In this document: piece by piece, positions 26,759 through 36,776 of the stretch
How the letters are laid out: each line of letters starts with the position of its first letter
Position numbering within the stretch: position 1 is the stretch's first letter
Source of the DNA: Nocardiopsis sp. TSRI0078
GTDB lineage: Bacteria > Actinomycetota > Actinomycetes > Streptosporangiales > Streptosporangiaceae
Assembly: GCF_001905145.1 (NCBI RefSeq)
Contig: NZ_LWLB01000006.1
Coordinates: 1 to 64,000, forward strand
Length of the DNA stretch: 64,000 bases
Direction of reading: 5' to 3'
Notes under the pieces: generated by a model
The model's input: the letters and a program-made list of their open reading frames with translations, nothing else
Databases searched by the model: none
Told to the model about the DNA's origin: nothing
Translations under genes and position numbers: made by a program

Positions 26759-28979
26759 CGCGAAGGGCCTCCGGCAGGGGGCGCGCGTGCACCACGTGCA
26801 GGGTGCTGACGGCGCGGGTGAGCACCACGTAGAGCCGGTTGGCGCCGCGCTCCTCGGCCTCGACGATGGAGGCCGGCTCGGCGACCACGACCGCGTCGAA
26901 CTCCAGGCCCTTGGCCAGACTGGCGGGCACCGCGACCAGGCGGCCCGCGTCCGGACCGGTGTCCGCCTCCCCCAGCAGCGGCGTGGGCAGGCCCTCGGCC
27001 TCCAGTGCCCCGCGCAGGGTCGGCAGGTCGGCGTCGGCGGCGACGAGCCCGACCGATCCCTCTCCCCCGAGCGCGGCGCGGCAGGCGTCGACCACGGACG
27101 CGGCGAGCCCGTCGGCGGCGTGTGTGAGGCGGAGCGACCCGGCCGCACGGCGCACGGAGACCGGTGCGAAGGGGTGGCTGGAGCCGGAGGCCCCCTCCTG
27201 GGGGCGGCGGGTGACGGGGGCGATGGTGGGCAGGAGCCGTGCGGCGAAGTCGATGATCTGGGCGGGGACCCGGTACCCGCGGTTCAGGACGCTCAGGTGG
27301 CCGGTGGGCTTGCCGAGGTGTTCCAGGAGCGTGGACCAGTCGGCGGTGGCCGACGGGCTGGTGCCCTGGGCGATGTCGCCGAGCACGGTGAGCGAACCGG
27401 ACACGCAGCGCCGGCCGATGGCCCGGCACTGCATGGGGCTCAGGTCCTGGGCCTCGTCCACCACGATGTGGCCGAGCCCGGCGGGTCGCTCGATCAGCGC
27501 GGCGGCCTCGTCGACGAGCGCGAGGTCCTCCTCCGACCAGCGGGCCGACTTCGGGCCGCGGGGCCTGCCGGGCAGCAGGACGGCGGCCTGCTCCTCGGGG
27601 GACAGCAGCCCCTCGGCGGCGCGCGCGAGGCGCTCGGGGTCGGTGAGCAGGCCGAGGACGAGCTTGAGCGGGTCGGCCCTGGGCCACATGGCGGTGACCG
27701 CCGACCGCACGGCCGGGTCGCGGCGCACCTGTTCGTGGGTGCGGTCGTCGCACACCTCCCCCCGGCCCTCCATGAGGGACAGGACGGCGTGGGCGATGCG
27801 GTGGGAGAGGAGCTCGCGGCCGGAGCCGTAGGTGACGCCGCGCCCGGCCAGCTCGTCGAGGAGGGTGCGCAGGTCCTCGGGGTACAGGCGCCAGCGGCGT
27901 GATCCGCGGCGGACCACGAGCGCCTCCTCGGGGGTGCGCAGGTGCGACCACAGGTCGCGGCGCAGCACCTCGGCCATGCGGGCCTGGCCCTTGATCCGCG
28001 CGGCGGCGGGCTCCTCGGTGCGGCGCACCCACCCGGCGGCGGGGCGGGCGCGCTCGGGCAGCCCCTTGGTGAGCATCTCGGTGACGGTGGTCTGCCGGAC
28101 GTCGACCTCGCCGAGGGCGGGCAGGACGTCGCGGATGTAGGAGAGGAAGGAGCGGTTGGGGCCCACGATCGCCACGCCGGAGCGGGAGAGGCGTTCACGC
28201 TCGGTGTAGAGGAGGAAGGCGATGCGGTGCAGGCCGACGGCGGTCTTGCCGGTGCCGGGCGCGCCCTGCACGCACAGGGTGGTGCCGAGCGGGGCGCGGA
28301 CGAGGTCGTCCTGTTCGGGCTGGATGGTGGCGACGATGTCGCGCATGGGCCCGGTGCGGGGGCGCTCGATCTCGGCGCTGAGGAGTTCGCCGGCGCGCCG
28401 GTCGGCCTCGGCCGGTGTGACGGTGAGCGGCTCGTCCTCGAAGGCGGTGAGCACCGCCTCGGGGTCGGCGCGCGGTCCGCGGTCGAGGGTGGTGAAGCCG
28501 TAGCGGCGGCGCGTGCGCACGCCCATCCGGTCACTGGGCGAGGCCCGGTAGTAGGCGACGCAGACGGGCGCGCGCCAGTCCAGGACCATGGGGCGCCCGT
28601 CGGGGTCGTGGACGTGGCGGCGGCCGATGTGCACCCGGTCCGGCTCGGTTCCCGGCTCGGAGGCGGGCGCGGTGCCGTCGGAGCCGGGTGCGGGGGCCTC
28701 GGGGACGTCGTCCAGGAAGACGGTCCCGGGTTCGAAGTCGAGGCGGCCGAAGAACAGCGGGGCGCCGGGGACGTCGGCCAGGGCGGCGAGGCGGCGTTCG
28801 CGGCCGCGGCGCAGGGCGGCGTTGGTGACCTTGTCGTTGACGACGTCGCCCAGGACGAGCTCGCTGCCCTCGACGTCCTCGCGCATCCTGCGCAGGGCGT
28901 CGCGGGCGGCGGCGAGGTGGTCGCGTTCGGCCTGGAGCTCGGGGCTCACGGGCACGGCGGCGGGAACGGTCGTGGACAT
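26748..28979 (-). CDS. helR: HelR/HelD-type RNA polymerase-associated helicase
   Basis: The 743-residue ATPase is of the UvrD/Rep-like superfamily 1. The N-terminus (residues 12-70) is an antiparallel coiled coil that in HelD/HelR enters the RNA polymerase channels; LFFGRLDF and IGRRHVHDPDGRPMVLDWRAPV follow. Walker A is GAPGTGKTAVGLHRIAFLLY (near 243), Walker B VVDEAQDLSPMQ (near 510), then a GDIAQGT motif, a GYRVP segment and LYVVLTRAVSTLHVVH near the end. HelR releases stalled polymerase and gives tolerance to rifamycins by displacing the drug. The ATG at 28979 follows GAGG by 9 nt. No rifampin-associated element was found upstream. Confidence 0.9.
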   Translation of the reverse strand: MSTTVPAAVPVSPELQAERDHLAAARDALRRMREDVEGSELVLGDVVNDKVTNAALRRGRERRLAALADVPGAPLFFGRLDFEPGTVFLDDVPEAPAPGSDGTAPASEPGTEPDRVHIGRRHVHDPDGRPMVLDWRAPVCVAYYRASPSDRMGVRTRRRYGFTTLDRGPRADPEAVLTAFEDEPLTVTPAEADRRAGELLSAEIERPRTGPMRDIVATIQPEQDDLVRAPLGTTLCVQGAPGTGKTAVGLHRIAFLLYTERERLSRSGVAIVGPNRSFLSYIRDVLPALGEVDVRQTTVTEMLTKGLPERARPAAGWVRRTEEPAAARIKGQARMAEVLRRDLWSHLRTPEEALVVRRGSRRWRLYPEDLRTLLDELAGRGVTYGSGRELLSHRIAHAVLSLMEGRGEVCDDRTHEQVRRDPAVRSAVTAMWPRADPLKLVLGLLTDPERLARAAEGLLSPEEQAAVLLPGRPRGPKSARWSEEDLALVDEAAALIERPAGLGHIVVDEAQDLSPMQCRAIGRRCVSGSLTVLGDIAQGTSPSATADWSTLLEHLGKPTGHLSVLNRGYRVPAQIIDFAARLLPTIAPVTRRPQEGASGSSHPFAPVSVRRAAGSLRLTHAADGLAASVVDACRAALGGEGSVGLVAADADLPTLRGALEAEGLPTPLLGEADTGPDAGRLVAVPASLAKGLEFDAVVVAEPASIVEAEERGANRLYVVLTRAVSTLHVVHARPLPEALRVSG

Positions 28980-29118
28980 ACGGCGACCTCGGAAAGGGGC
29001 TCGGCGGGACGGTGGCATGTGTGCGCGGGTCCCGCCCCGGCCGCCCTGGGGGCCCGGTTCGTTCCGATCCTTGGAGCGCACAGCACCCGTGGAGGGGTGC
29101 GTCCGGAAAAGAGCTACC

Positions 29119-29147
29119 ACCCTACCCCCCGGCCGTTTCTCCGCCAA
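29119..29147 (-). promoter_or_regulatory. Promoter of helR
   Basis: On the minus strand TTGGCG and TAGGGT are 17 bp apart, implying a leader of roughly 130 nt. The 318-bp gap between helR and the divergent PH gene otherwise holds only GC-rich sequence with no recognisable operator. Confidence 0.55.
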
Positions 29148-29297
29148 ACCGGTTTCGGAGTCGTGCGGGGCCGTCCGCACGCTCCGTCCGCCGTGCCGCC
29201 GTCGGCGCGGGACCGCGCGCAGCGTCTCGGGAGGAGGGAACCGGCGCCGGCGCGGAACCGTCCGACCGTCCGAGGAGCCAGGAAGGACGGTACTCAC

Positions 29298-29789
29298 GTG
29301 CACCAGGGTCAGGATGATCTCGTACTGCGCCCCGACCTCCGAGCGGGGTGGAGCAGGCTGGCCCTCGGGATGGTGAGCGGCGTGATCGTGACCGCCGGTG
29401 TCGCGTTCCGGGGCGGCCCGGAGGCGGCCCTGGTCGTGGGCGCCGCGTGGGTCGTGCTGTTCTCGCTGGTGGCCGCGCACGTCCACCGCGCCGGGATCAT
29501 CCTGACCGCGCACGAGATCGTCCTCAAGGGCGCGTTCTTCCGGCGGCGCCGGTCACGGGCGCGTGCCGTGTGGACGGTCCGCGCGTCCGTCGTCCAGCCG
29601 CGCCAGGGTCCCTGCGACACCCTGTTCGTCCTCGACGCGCACGGCGGCGTGCTCGTCAGGGTGTACGGCGCCCACTACACGGCCGAGGACATGGACCGGC
29701 TGGTGCACGCGCTCGGGCTGCCGTGCAGCGGCCCGGAGGAACCCGTCACCCCCCCCGGCAGCTCCAGGGATACCGGCCGGGCCTCGTGA
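29298..29789 (+). CDS. PH-domain-like membrane protein
   Basis: This 163-residue protein has two adjacent membrane helices (about 18-55) followed by a bacterial PH-like domain: GIILTAHEIVLKGAFFRRRR, then beta strands around ASVVQPRQGPCDTLFVLDAHGG and a C-terminal helix EDMDRLVHALGL. The family (DUF/bPH) is common and of unknown role at the membrane. The start is GTG, about 10 nt after AGGAAGG. Its stop overlaps the start of a 36-residue membrane peptide. Confidence 0.6.
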   Translation: MHQGQDDLVLRPDLRAGWSRLALGMVSGVIVTAGVAFRGGPEAALVVGAAWVVLFSLVAAHVHRAGIILTAHEIVLKGAFFRRRRSRARAVWTVRASVVQPRQGPCDTLFVLDAHGGVLVRVYGAHYTAEDMDRLVHALGLPCSGPEEPVTPPGSSRDTGRAS

Positions 29790-29896
29790 CGTGGTTCGAA
29801 CGGCATGCCTATCTGCTTGGCATGGCGTTCGCCGTCCTCCTGACCCTGGCCATCGCGGTGGGCGTGCTGATCGGCGTGGCCGCGACGGCGGGATGA
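29786..29896 (+). CDS. 36-residue single-helix membrane peptide coupled to the PH protein
   Basis: GTG at 29786 overlaps the preceding stop (GTGA) and encodes a peptide opening VTWFERHAYLLG, then about 20 hydrophobic residues ending GVLIGVAATAG. One membrane helix with the N-terminus inside is predicted. The overlap and the clean hydrophobic design favour a real small protein acting with the PH protein. Support is from sequence design only. Confidence 0.5.
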   Translation: MTWFERHAYLLGMAFAVLLTLAIAVGVLIGVAATAG

Positions 29897-29981
29897 CCGC
29901 GACGGGTCCGGGAACCCCCGTTCACCGCCCGGAGTCGTCCACAGGCGTGGAAGGGCCCTGGTGCGGTGCCCGGCAGCTGTC

Positions 29982-29987
29982 TAGGGT
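29982..29987 (+). promoter_or_regulatory. -10 box TAGGGT before the VOC gene
   Basis: A consensus-like TAGGGT lies about 90 bp before the ATG; no clear -35 box was identified. Confidence 0.4.
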
Positions 29988-30078
29988 CTGTTGTGGCAGT
30001 GGGCCGTGGCGGGTGCGTCTCGCTGCCGCCCGGAAGGGCTCAGGCACACCCTGCCCCCCCTACTGACAGGAGCCGTTG

Positions 30079-30426
30079 ATGTCCGTCCGCCGAGTCGTGC
30101 CCGACGTCGGGACAGAGGCCATGGAGGAGAGCCGCGACTTCTACGGCCTTCTGGGGTTTGAGGAGGCCATGAACCTGGGCTGGGTCATGAACCTCGCCTC
30201 TCCCTCCAACCCCACGGCACAGATCATCCTCATGAGTCGCGACCGGACCGCGCCCGTCCGGCCCGGCATGAGCATCGAGGTGGACGACGTGGACGCGGTG
30301 TACGCGGCCGTGCTCGACAGCGGCGCGGAGATCGTGCACCCCCTGCAGGACGAGGAGTGGGGCGTGCGCCGGTTCTTCGCCCTCGACCCGAACGGCCGGG
30401 TGGTCAACGTCCCGGGCCACCGCTGA
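30079..30426 (+). CDS. VOC (glyoxalase/bleomycin-resistance) fold protein
   Basis: The 115-residue protein has one VOC unit: a SRDFYGLLGFEEAMNLGWVMNLASP opening from about residue 18, a MSIEVDDVDAVYAAVLDSGAEIVHP middle and a GVRRFFALDPNGRVVNVPGH end. This is the beta-alpha-beta-beta-beta scaffold used in glyoxalases, dioxygenases and drug-binding proteins. Substrate and metal ligands cannot be fixed from sequence. AGGAG lies 6 nt before the ATG. It is monocistronic. Confidence 0.85.
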   Translation: MSVRRVVPDVGTEAMEESRDFYGLLGFEEAMNLGWVMNLASPSNPTAQIILMSRDRTAPVRPGMSIEVDDVDAVYAAVLDSGAEIVHPLQDEEWGVRRFFALDPNGRVVNVPGHR

Positions 30427-30518
30427 TCCGACGAACGTTCCCGGTCGGGATCCGCTCCCACGACGGCCCCGGGCATGGTCCGGGGACGCCGCCGGGCCCC
30501 TCCAGCACGCCATGCGCC

Positions 30519-30554
30519 CTCGGAGCCCGCTGTGAACAGCGCCTTCGCTCCGAG
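30519..30554 (+). terminator. Double-stem hairpin after the VOC gene
   Basis: CTCGGAGC pairs with GCTCCGAG, enclosing an inner CGCTGT-GA-ACAGCG stem. It is placed to end the VOC transcript. Confidence 0.5.
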
Positions 30555-30571
30555 CCCCGACGCAAGCCCAT

Positions 30572-30791
30572 GAGCACGCGAGGGGCGTACCGGGTTCCAC
30601 AGGAGGAGCCAAGCCGTGAGCGAGGAACGAGCGGCAGGCGTGGGCGACGACGAAGAACCCCGATTCTTGGCGCCCGGTCCCGACGCGAGCACGCGAGGGG
30701 CGTACCGGGTTCCACAGGAGGAGCCAAGCCGTGAGCGAGGAACGAGCGGCAGGCGTGGGCGACGACGAAGAACCCCGGTTCTTGGCGCCCC
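30572..30791. repeat. Two tandem copies of a 115-bp unit
   Basis: About 105 bp starting GAGCACGCGAGGGGCGTACC (30572) recur almost unchanged at 30687, with a period of 115 bp. Each unit contains a ribosome-site-like AGGAGGAG followed by GTG and ends with an AAGAACC-CC-GGTTCTT type hairpin (one mismatch in the first copy). The unit fills the gap between the VOC and pantothenate kinase genes. It looks like a dispersed intergenic repeat; short open frames in it are not convincing genes. Confidence 0.75.
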
Positions 30792-30830
30792 GAGCCCCGT
30801 CGCGAGCTTGCGAGCGCGCAGAAAACACAG

Positions 30831-31775
30831 TCAGGTCTTGCGCAGCCGCACCCGGCGCACGCGGTGGTCGTCGCCCTTGTACAGGACCAGCGTGGCGCGC
30901 CCCCGGGTGGGGCGGATGTTCTCCACGAGGTTGACCTCGTTGATGGTGCGCCAGGTGTTGGCGGCGAACTCCAGGGCCTCCTCCTCGCCGATGCTGGTGG
31001 CCATGTGGTGGAAGTAGGAGCGCGGGTCGGAGAAGGCGGTGCGGCGCAGCTCGCGGAAGCGGTCGAGGTACCAGGAGCGGATGTTCTCGACTTTGGCGTC
31101 CACGTAGATGGAGAAGTCGAAGAAGTCGGCCACCGCCAGGCGCCCGGCGGTGGCGGGCTGGAGGACGTTGATGCCCTCCACGATGAGGATGTCGGGGCGG
31201 CGCACGGTCTGCCGCTCGCCCGGCACGATGTCGTAGCTCAGGTGGGAGTAGACGGGGATGTCGATGCGTTCGGCGCCGGCCTTCATCTCCGACACGAAGC
31301 GCACCAGGGCCCGGCGGTCGTAGCTCTCCGGGAAGCCCTTCCGCCGCATCAGCCCCCGCGACTCCAGGACCGCGTTGGGGTGGAGGAAGTTGTCGGTACT
31401 GACCAGTTCCACGTCGGGGTGGTTGGGCCACTGGGCGAGCAGGGAGCGCAGCAGGCGCGCCGTGGTGGACTTGCCCACCGCGACACTGCCCGCGACGCCG
31501 ATGATGAACGGCGAGGGGCGGTCGGACTCGCCGAGGAAGGCGCGTACCGCGGCGTGCCGCTGCTGGGTGGCGCCCACGTACAGGTTGAGCAGACGCGACA
31601 TCGGCAGGTAGACGTCCCGCACGTCCTCCAGGGAGGTGGGGTCGGTGGTGCCGCGGAGCTCGGCGAGGTCCGCCTCGGTCAGGGAAAGGGGCGTGGAGGC
31701 CCTGAGCGCCGCCCAGGCCGCCCGGTCCATTTCCACATACGGCGTGGAGAAGCCGTTCTTCGTCGCGTGAGACAC
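30831..31775 (-). CDS. coaA: Type I pantothenate kinase
   Basis: The 314-residue enzyme phosphorylates pantothenate, the first step to coenzyme A. Walker A is [17 protein letters not shown] (about residue 95). Further family marks are [23 protein letters not shown], the pantothenate loop [24 protein letters not shown] and a C-terminal [17 protein letters not shown]. The GTG at 31775 (VSHATKNG) is preferred over upstream starts because a TAGGGT box lies 8 nt before it, implying a nearly leaderless transcript. It is divergent from glmS. Confidence 0.94.
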   Translation of the reverse strand: MSHATKNGFSTPYVEMDRAAWAALRASTPLSLTEADLAELRGTTDPTSLEDVRDVYLPMSRLLNLYVGATQQRHAAVRAFLGESDRPSPFIIGVAGSVAVGKSTTARLLRSLLAQWPNHPDVELVSTDNFLHPNAVLESRGLMRRKGFPESYDRRALVRFVSEMKAGAERIDIPVYSHLSYDIVPGERQTVRRPDILIVEGINVLQPATAGRLAVADFFDFSIYVDAKVENIRSWYLDRFRELRRTAFSDPRSYFHHMATSIGEEEALEFAANTWRTINEVNLVENIRPTRGRATLVLYKGDDHRVRRVRLRKT

Positions 31776-31979
31776 GAATGACCACCCTAGAGGAGGGTGT
31801 CGACCGCACCGGGCAGCCGGTCCCCCCAAGTTTCGGACCGGGTTGTCGGATGTGCCCCGAAACACACGTTCACGACATGCCCGGACAGATTTTTTACCTC
31901 CGGGTCCGCACGCGTGGAACGGTTCCACTCTGCGCCCCGCCACTCCCCCCACCTGCGCGGTCTACACCCATACACCAAA

Positions 31980-31991
31980 TGGTCTATACCG
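31980..31991. promoter_or_regulatory. dre-like element between coaA and glmS
   Basis: TGGTCTATACCG matches the DasR consensus TGGTCTAGACCA at 10 of 12 positions, about 65 bp before the glmS -10 box. DasR responds to glucosamine-6-phosphate, the product of GlmS. Confidence 0.5.
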
Positions 31992-32054
31992 TTACCAGCG
32001 AAAACGGCCAGTGGTATGGAGCACTGGTTGGTCGATTCAGCGCACTCCTTCGCT

Positions 32055-32060
32055 TACGCT
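32055..32060 (+). promoter_or_regulatory. -10 box TACGCT for leaderless glmS
   Basis: TACGCT is followed by 7 nt (GGCGCCC) and the ATG, with no ribosome site. Confidence 0.55.
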
Positions 32061-32067
32061 GGCGCCC

Positions 32068-33915
<1,848 letters not shown>

Positions 33916-33924
33916 TTCCGCGAC

Positions 33925-33959
33925 GAGGGGGCGTGTCCGGCGGCGCCGGGCGCGCCCTC
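33925..33959. terminator. Hairpin between glmS and the convergent STAS gene
   Basis: An outer GAGGG/CCCTC pair and an inner CCGGCG-G-CGCCGG stem form a compact hairpin 10 bp after the glmS stop. Confidence 0.5.
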
Positions 33960-34005
33960 CCGTGTGTCCACGGCCGTGAGGCCGGCGCCTGCCGGTGCGC
34001 GATCG

Positions 34006-34374
34006 TCAGTGCGCGGCCCCGTGGCCGACACCGTCATGGCGGGTGACGGCCGCGGTGACGTCGGCATGGGTCGGCAGGACCTCCGTCAGCCCCAGGACGT
34101 CGAGGATCCGGGACAGCTGGCGGGGCGGGCAGGCCAGGAGGAGATGGTGCTGGGCCTGCGTGGCGGTATGCAGTGCGCGGACGAGGGCGTTGACGCCGGA
34201 GGCGTCGATGAAGCCCACCGCGGACAGGTCGACGACCACGCAGCCGTCGGCCGCCGCGGTCGTGATCCGGGTGAACGCCTTCTCGGCGGTGGCGATGTCG
34301 ATCTCGCCGCCCAGCTCGACGACGGTGATCCCGTCACAGACGAACTGGTCCTGTTCCGTGTCCAGCACGGCCAC
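34006..34374 (-). CDS. STAS-domain anti-sigma factor antagonist
   Basis: This 122-residue protein is a single STAS domain. The phosphorylatable serine is in VVVDLSAVGFIDASGVNALVRAL (about residues 46-68), matching the D-x-S-G motif of SpoIIAA/RsbV. In its dephosphorylated form such a protein binds an RsbW-type kinase and frees a sigma factor. GGGAG lies 6 nt before the GTG at 34374; a second GTG two codons later is possible. It lies 150 bp downstream of an RsbW-like gene on the same strand, and a SpoIIE-type phosphatase is encoded at 57.6-59.9 kb. Confidence 0.88.
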   Translation of the reverse strand: MAVLDTEQDQFVCDGITVVELGGEIDIATAEKAFTRITTAAADGCVVVDLSAVGFIDASGVNALVRALHTATQAQHHLLLACPPRQLSRILDVLGLTEVLPTHADVTAAVTRHDGVGHGAAH

Positions 34375-34524
34375 GCCTCGCTCCCGGGATCGGGTGTAGG
34401 AAACTCTGCTCAGACGCGATCGGTCAAATGCCGATATGCGTTGACAGCCTACTCGGCCCGGGAGACGTATCGATGTCGCCCGGAGCTGCGAGGCGTTCGT
34501 TTTCGAGTACCTAAAGGGTGTGGA

Positions 34525-35076
34525 TCAGCCTTCACCACCGCATATCGCCCAAACGATCTTGCCGCGGCCCTCGACCGGTTCCCAGCCCCATTCCCGGCTG
34601 AACGCGGAGACGAGCCCGAGGCCCCGGCCCGACTCGGCGAAATGGTGGGCGTCCACCCTGACCGGCGCCTTCTCGCTGGAATCGGCCACCATGCACACCA
34701 CGGCCCCCTGCTCCCGCAGGTGGCGCAGCTGGACCACGACACGGTCGTGCCCGCGCCGGCCGCACCCGGACCGGGCGTGGCGGCAGGCGTTGCCCACGAG
34801 TTCGGAGATGATCAGGCGGACGTCCTCCGCCGCGTCCGCGACCCCCCACTCCCGGAGGGCCAGGGCGGCGAACTCACGCGCCTGGCGGACCGATTCCGGG
34901 ATCGGCCCGAACGCCCTGGCGGCGGCGTCCCGTGTCCGCGCGCCCTCCCCGACGGCCACGCGGCCCAGCGGGTCGTCCCACCAGCCGCCCAGAAGGGCGT
35001 GGGACGCCTCGGCGAGGGAGGGGCGGCTCCATGATGTCTCGGATTCCAGCTCCGAAGACACGAGCTCTGCGTTCAT
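34525..35076 (-). CDS. RsbW/HATPase_c-like ATP-binding regulatory protein
   Basis: The 183-residue protein has a GHKL ATPase domain from about residue 60: an N box LIISELVGNACRHA (near 93), a D-x-x-x-x-P strand VCMVADSSEKAP and a G box GRGLGLVSAFSREWGWEP. It resembles the many actinomycete anti-sigma-like HATPase proteins, which may act as kinases or only bind ATP. The N-terminal 50 residues are an unusual extension. The ATG at 35076 follows GAGGA by about 6 nt. Its upstream region carries the palindromic motif shared with the DUF397 gene, as in many XRE/DUF397/HATPase clusters. Confidence 0.83.
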   Translation of the reverse strand: MNAELVSSELESETSWSRPSLAEASHALLGGWWDDPLGRVAVGEGARTRDAAARAFGPIPESVRQAREFAALALREWGVADAAEDVRLIISELVGNACRHARSGCGRRGHDRVVVQLRHLREQGAVVCMVADSSEKAPVRVDAHHFAESGRGLGLVSAFSREWGWEPVEGRGKIVWAICGGEG

Positions 35077-35129
35077 CACGGTCCTCACGAGTGTGATGTC
35101 GGGTGACCCTGTCCGCGGGGCCATCGTGG

Positions 35130-35160
35130 CTTACATCTGTAAGACACAGATGCACGTGCA
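35130..35160. promoter_or_regulatory. Two-part palindromic motif, copy A
   Basis: CTTAC-ATCT-GTAAG (35130-35143), then 6 nt, then ATGCACGTGCA (35150-35160). Copy B before the DUF397 gene has the same two parts in the same order. A TAGACT box follows at 35176. The motif lies between the divergent HATPase and XRE genes. Confidence 0.65.
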
Positions 35161-35296
35161 GATCAACGTCCGGCCTAGACTATAGGACGAAGTGGCCCTA
35201 TTGGTAGATCCCTTGCCAAGAATTCACAGACGGGCACCCGCGTTTACACCAAGCACGAAGACCTCCCATAGGGCATGACCCAATCTACAAACACCC

Positions 35297-35326
35297 CTGT
35301 CCGTAACAAGACCCGCTGGGTATACT
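35297..35326 (+). promoter_or_regulatory. Promoter of the XRE gene
   Basis: CTGTCC and the strong -10 box TATACT are 18 bp apart, 40 bp before the GTG start. Confidence 0.5.
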
Positions 35327-35366
35327 GAGCGGTCGCTCGCGCCAAAGCCGCTACACAGGAGGCGAT

Positions 35367-36275
35367 GTGGTCGCCGATCACGCCAAGAATCTCCAGGCCA
35401 CCCAGGATTTCCTGGCCAATTCCAGCGGCGGCCCCACCGTCCTGCGGATTCTCCTGGGAACACAGCTCCGGCGTCTGCGGCAGGAGAAGAACATCTCCCG
35501 GCACGACGCCGGATACGCCATCCGCGCCTCCCACGCCAAGATCAGCCGCATGGAGCTGGGCCAGGTCAGCTTCAAGCGCCGCGACGTGGAGGACCTGCTC
35601 AAGCTCTACGGCGTGCACGACGCGGAGCAGCGCGAGGCCCTCCTCGGCCTGATCTCCAGCGCCAACGCCCAGGGCTGGTGGCACGAGTACGGCGACGTGC
35701 TGCCGCAGTGGTTCGGTGTGTACGTGGGCCTGGAGGAGGCCGCGTCGGTCATCCGCACCTTCGAGGTCCAGTTCGTCCCCGGACTGCTCCAGAGCGAGGA
35801 CTACGCGCGCTCGGTCATCCGCCTGTCCCGGACGGCCACCTCCGAGGAGGACATCGACAGCCGGGTGCAGATGCGCATGCACCGCCAGCGCAGATTCGTC
35901 GAACCGGAGGCTCCGCGCCTGTGGGCGGTCATCGACGAGGCCGTGCTGCACCGGCCCTACGGCGGCGCCGAGGTGATGCGCGGGCAGATCGAGCACCTCC
36001 TGGAGGTGGCCCGCCGCCCCAACATCACCATCCAGATCGCCACCTTCGCGATGGGAGGGCACCCCGCCGCGGGCGGCCCGTTCAGCATCCTGCGCTTCCC
36101 CACCACCGACCTGCCCGACGTGGTCTACCTGGAGCAGCTGAACAGCGCCCTGTACTTCGACAAGTACGACGACACCCACCGCTACGCGCAGACGATGGAC
36201 CACCTCGCCACCCAGGCGCCGCCGCCCGGTGCCACGGAGGGCATCCTCCGCGGTTTCCTGGAGCGCTACTCCTGA
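35367..36275 (+). CDS. XRE-family regulator with DUF5753 domain
   Basis: The 302-residue protein has a helix-turn-helix at about residues 28-85 (LGTQLRRLRQEKNISRHDAGYAIRASHAKISRMELGQ) and a DUF5753 region from about 110 to 295, starting WWHEYGDVLPQWFGVYVGLEEAA and including VQFVPGLLQSEDYARSVI. This is the WhiJ-like architecture widespread in actinomycetes and tied to development and antibiotic control, usually beside a DUF397 gene. AGGAGG lies 4 nt before the GTG; the overlapping ATG is in another frame. It may bind the palindromic motif found before both itself and its DUF397 partner. Confidence 0.92.
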   Translation: MVADHAKNLQATQDFLANSSGGPTVLRILLGTQLRRLRQEKNISRHDAGYAIRASHAKISRMELGQVSFKRRDVEDLLKLYGVHDAEQREALLGLISSANAQGWWHEYGDVLPQWFGVYVGLEEAASVIRTFEVQFVPGLLQSEDYARSVIRLSRTATSEEDIDSRVQMRMHRQRRFVEPEAPRLWAVIDEAVLHRPYGGAEVMRGQIEHLLEVARRPNITIQIATFAMGGHPAAGGPFSILRFPTTDLPDVVYLEQLNSALYFDKYDDTHRYAQTMDHLATQAPPPGATEGILRGFLERYS

Positions 36276-36567
36276 CCCCTCGCCGGTCCCGCCTCCCCCA
36301 CCCCCTCCACCCCCGCCGCCGGTTCCCGAGCCCCTGAACGGAGTCCCCGCCTCGGGACCCGCCGGACGCTCCCCCGCCGCTTCCTCCCCCCACGCCTGGT
36401 CGCTCTCAGCGCCCGGGCGTTCGCTGTGCGCCCACCATGGGGGTTCCCATGTGGCCGCCTCCGGCCACGACCGGGAAACGATCCCCGCGGGCCGAACCTC
36501 CCCGCACCCCGCCGCGTTAGGCCTGACATGCGGTTCCGGGTTCCCATCACCCGCCGTTCTTGCATAG

Positions 36568-36611
36568 GTACTTACCTCGGTAAGTACGAATGCACGTGCA
36601 TGGGCTACGCT
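36568..36611 (+). promoter_or_regulatory. Two-part palindromic motif, copy B, with -10 box
   Basis: GTACTTAC-CTCG-GTAAGTAC (36568-36587), then ATGCACGTGCA (36590-36600), then the -10 box TACGCT (36606-36611). The first palindrome covers the expected -35 position. The preceding part of the 501-bp gap after the XRE gene (36276-36567) is GC-rich with a poly-C tract and shows no gene. Confidence 0.65.
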
Positions 36612-36676
36612 TTGGCTCGCACCGGGTACGAAACAGCCCACCGGGGGACAGGCCTCCCATGCCCGAAGGTCGACGT

Positions 36677-36695
36677 CCACCGGCGGCCCCGGTGG
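36677..36695 (+). other. Hairpin in the DUF397 leader
   Basis: CCACCGG-CGGCC-CCGGTGG lies in an untranslated leader of about 160 nt, 82 bp before the start codon. It could influence mRNA stability. Confidence 0.35.
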
Positions 36696-36776
36696 TTCGA
36701 CACGACGGGCGCGGCGGTCTGGACGGCCGCGTGTGGACACCCCGCTCACGAGTCCCCCGAGTTCCAGGAGGTTGAG

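Noticed and set aside
28980-29297. Rifampin-associated element upstream of helR
   Set aside because: No palindrome of the GGGCTTGC/GCAAGCCC type was found by reading both strands; only a standard promoter is visible.
30616-31017. Open frame through the 115-bp repeats into the antisense of coaA
   Set aside because: It depends on the repeat and then reads antisense to a solid gene; composition is arginine-rich shadow sequence.
32000-32067. glmS ribozyme
   Set aside because: The start codon directly follows a -10 box in a leaderless arrangement, leaving no room for the ribozyme.
35192-35278. 28-codon open frame (VALLVDPLPRIH...) after the TAGACT box
   Set aside because: There is no ribosome site, codon use is atypical for this genome and the frame is short; it is probably chance.
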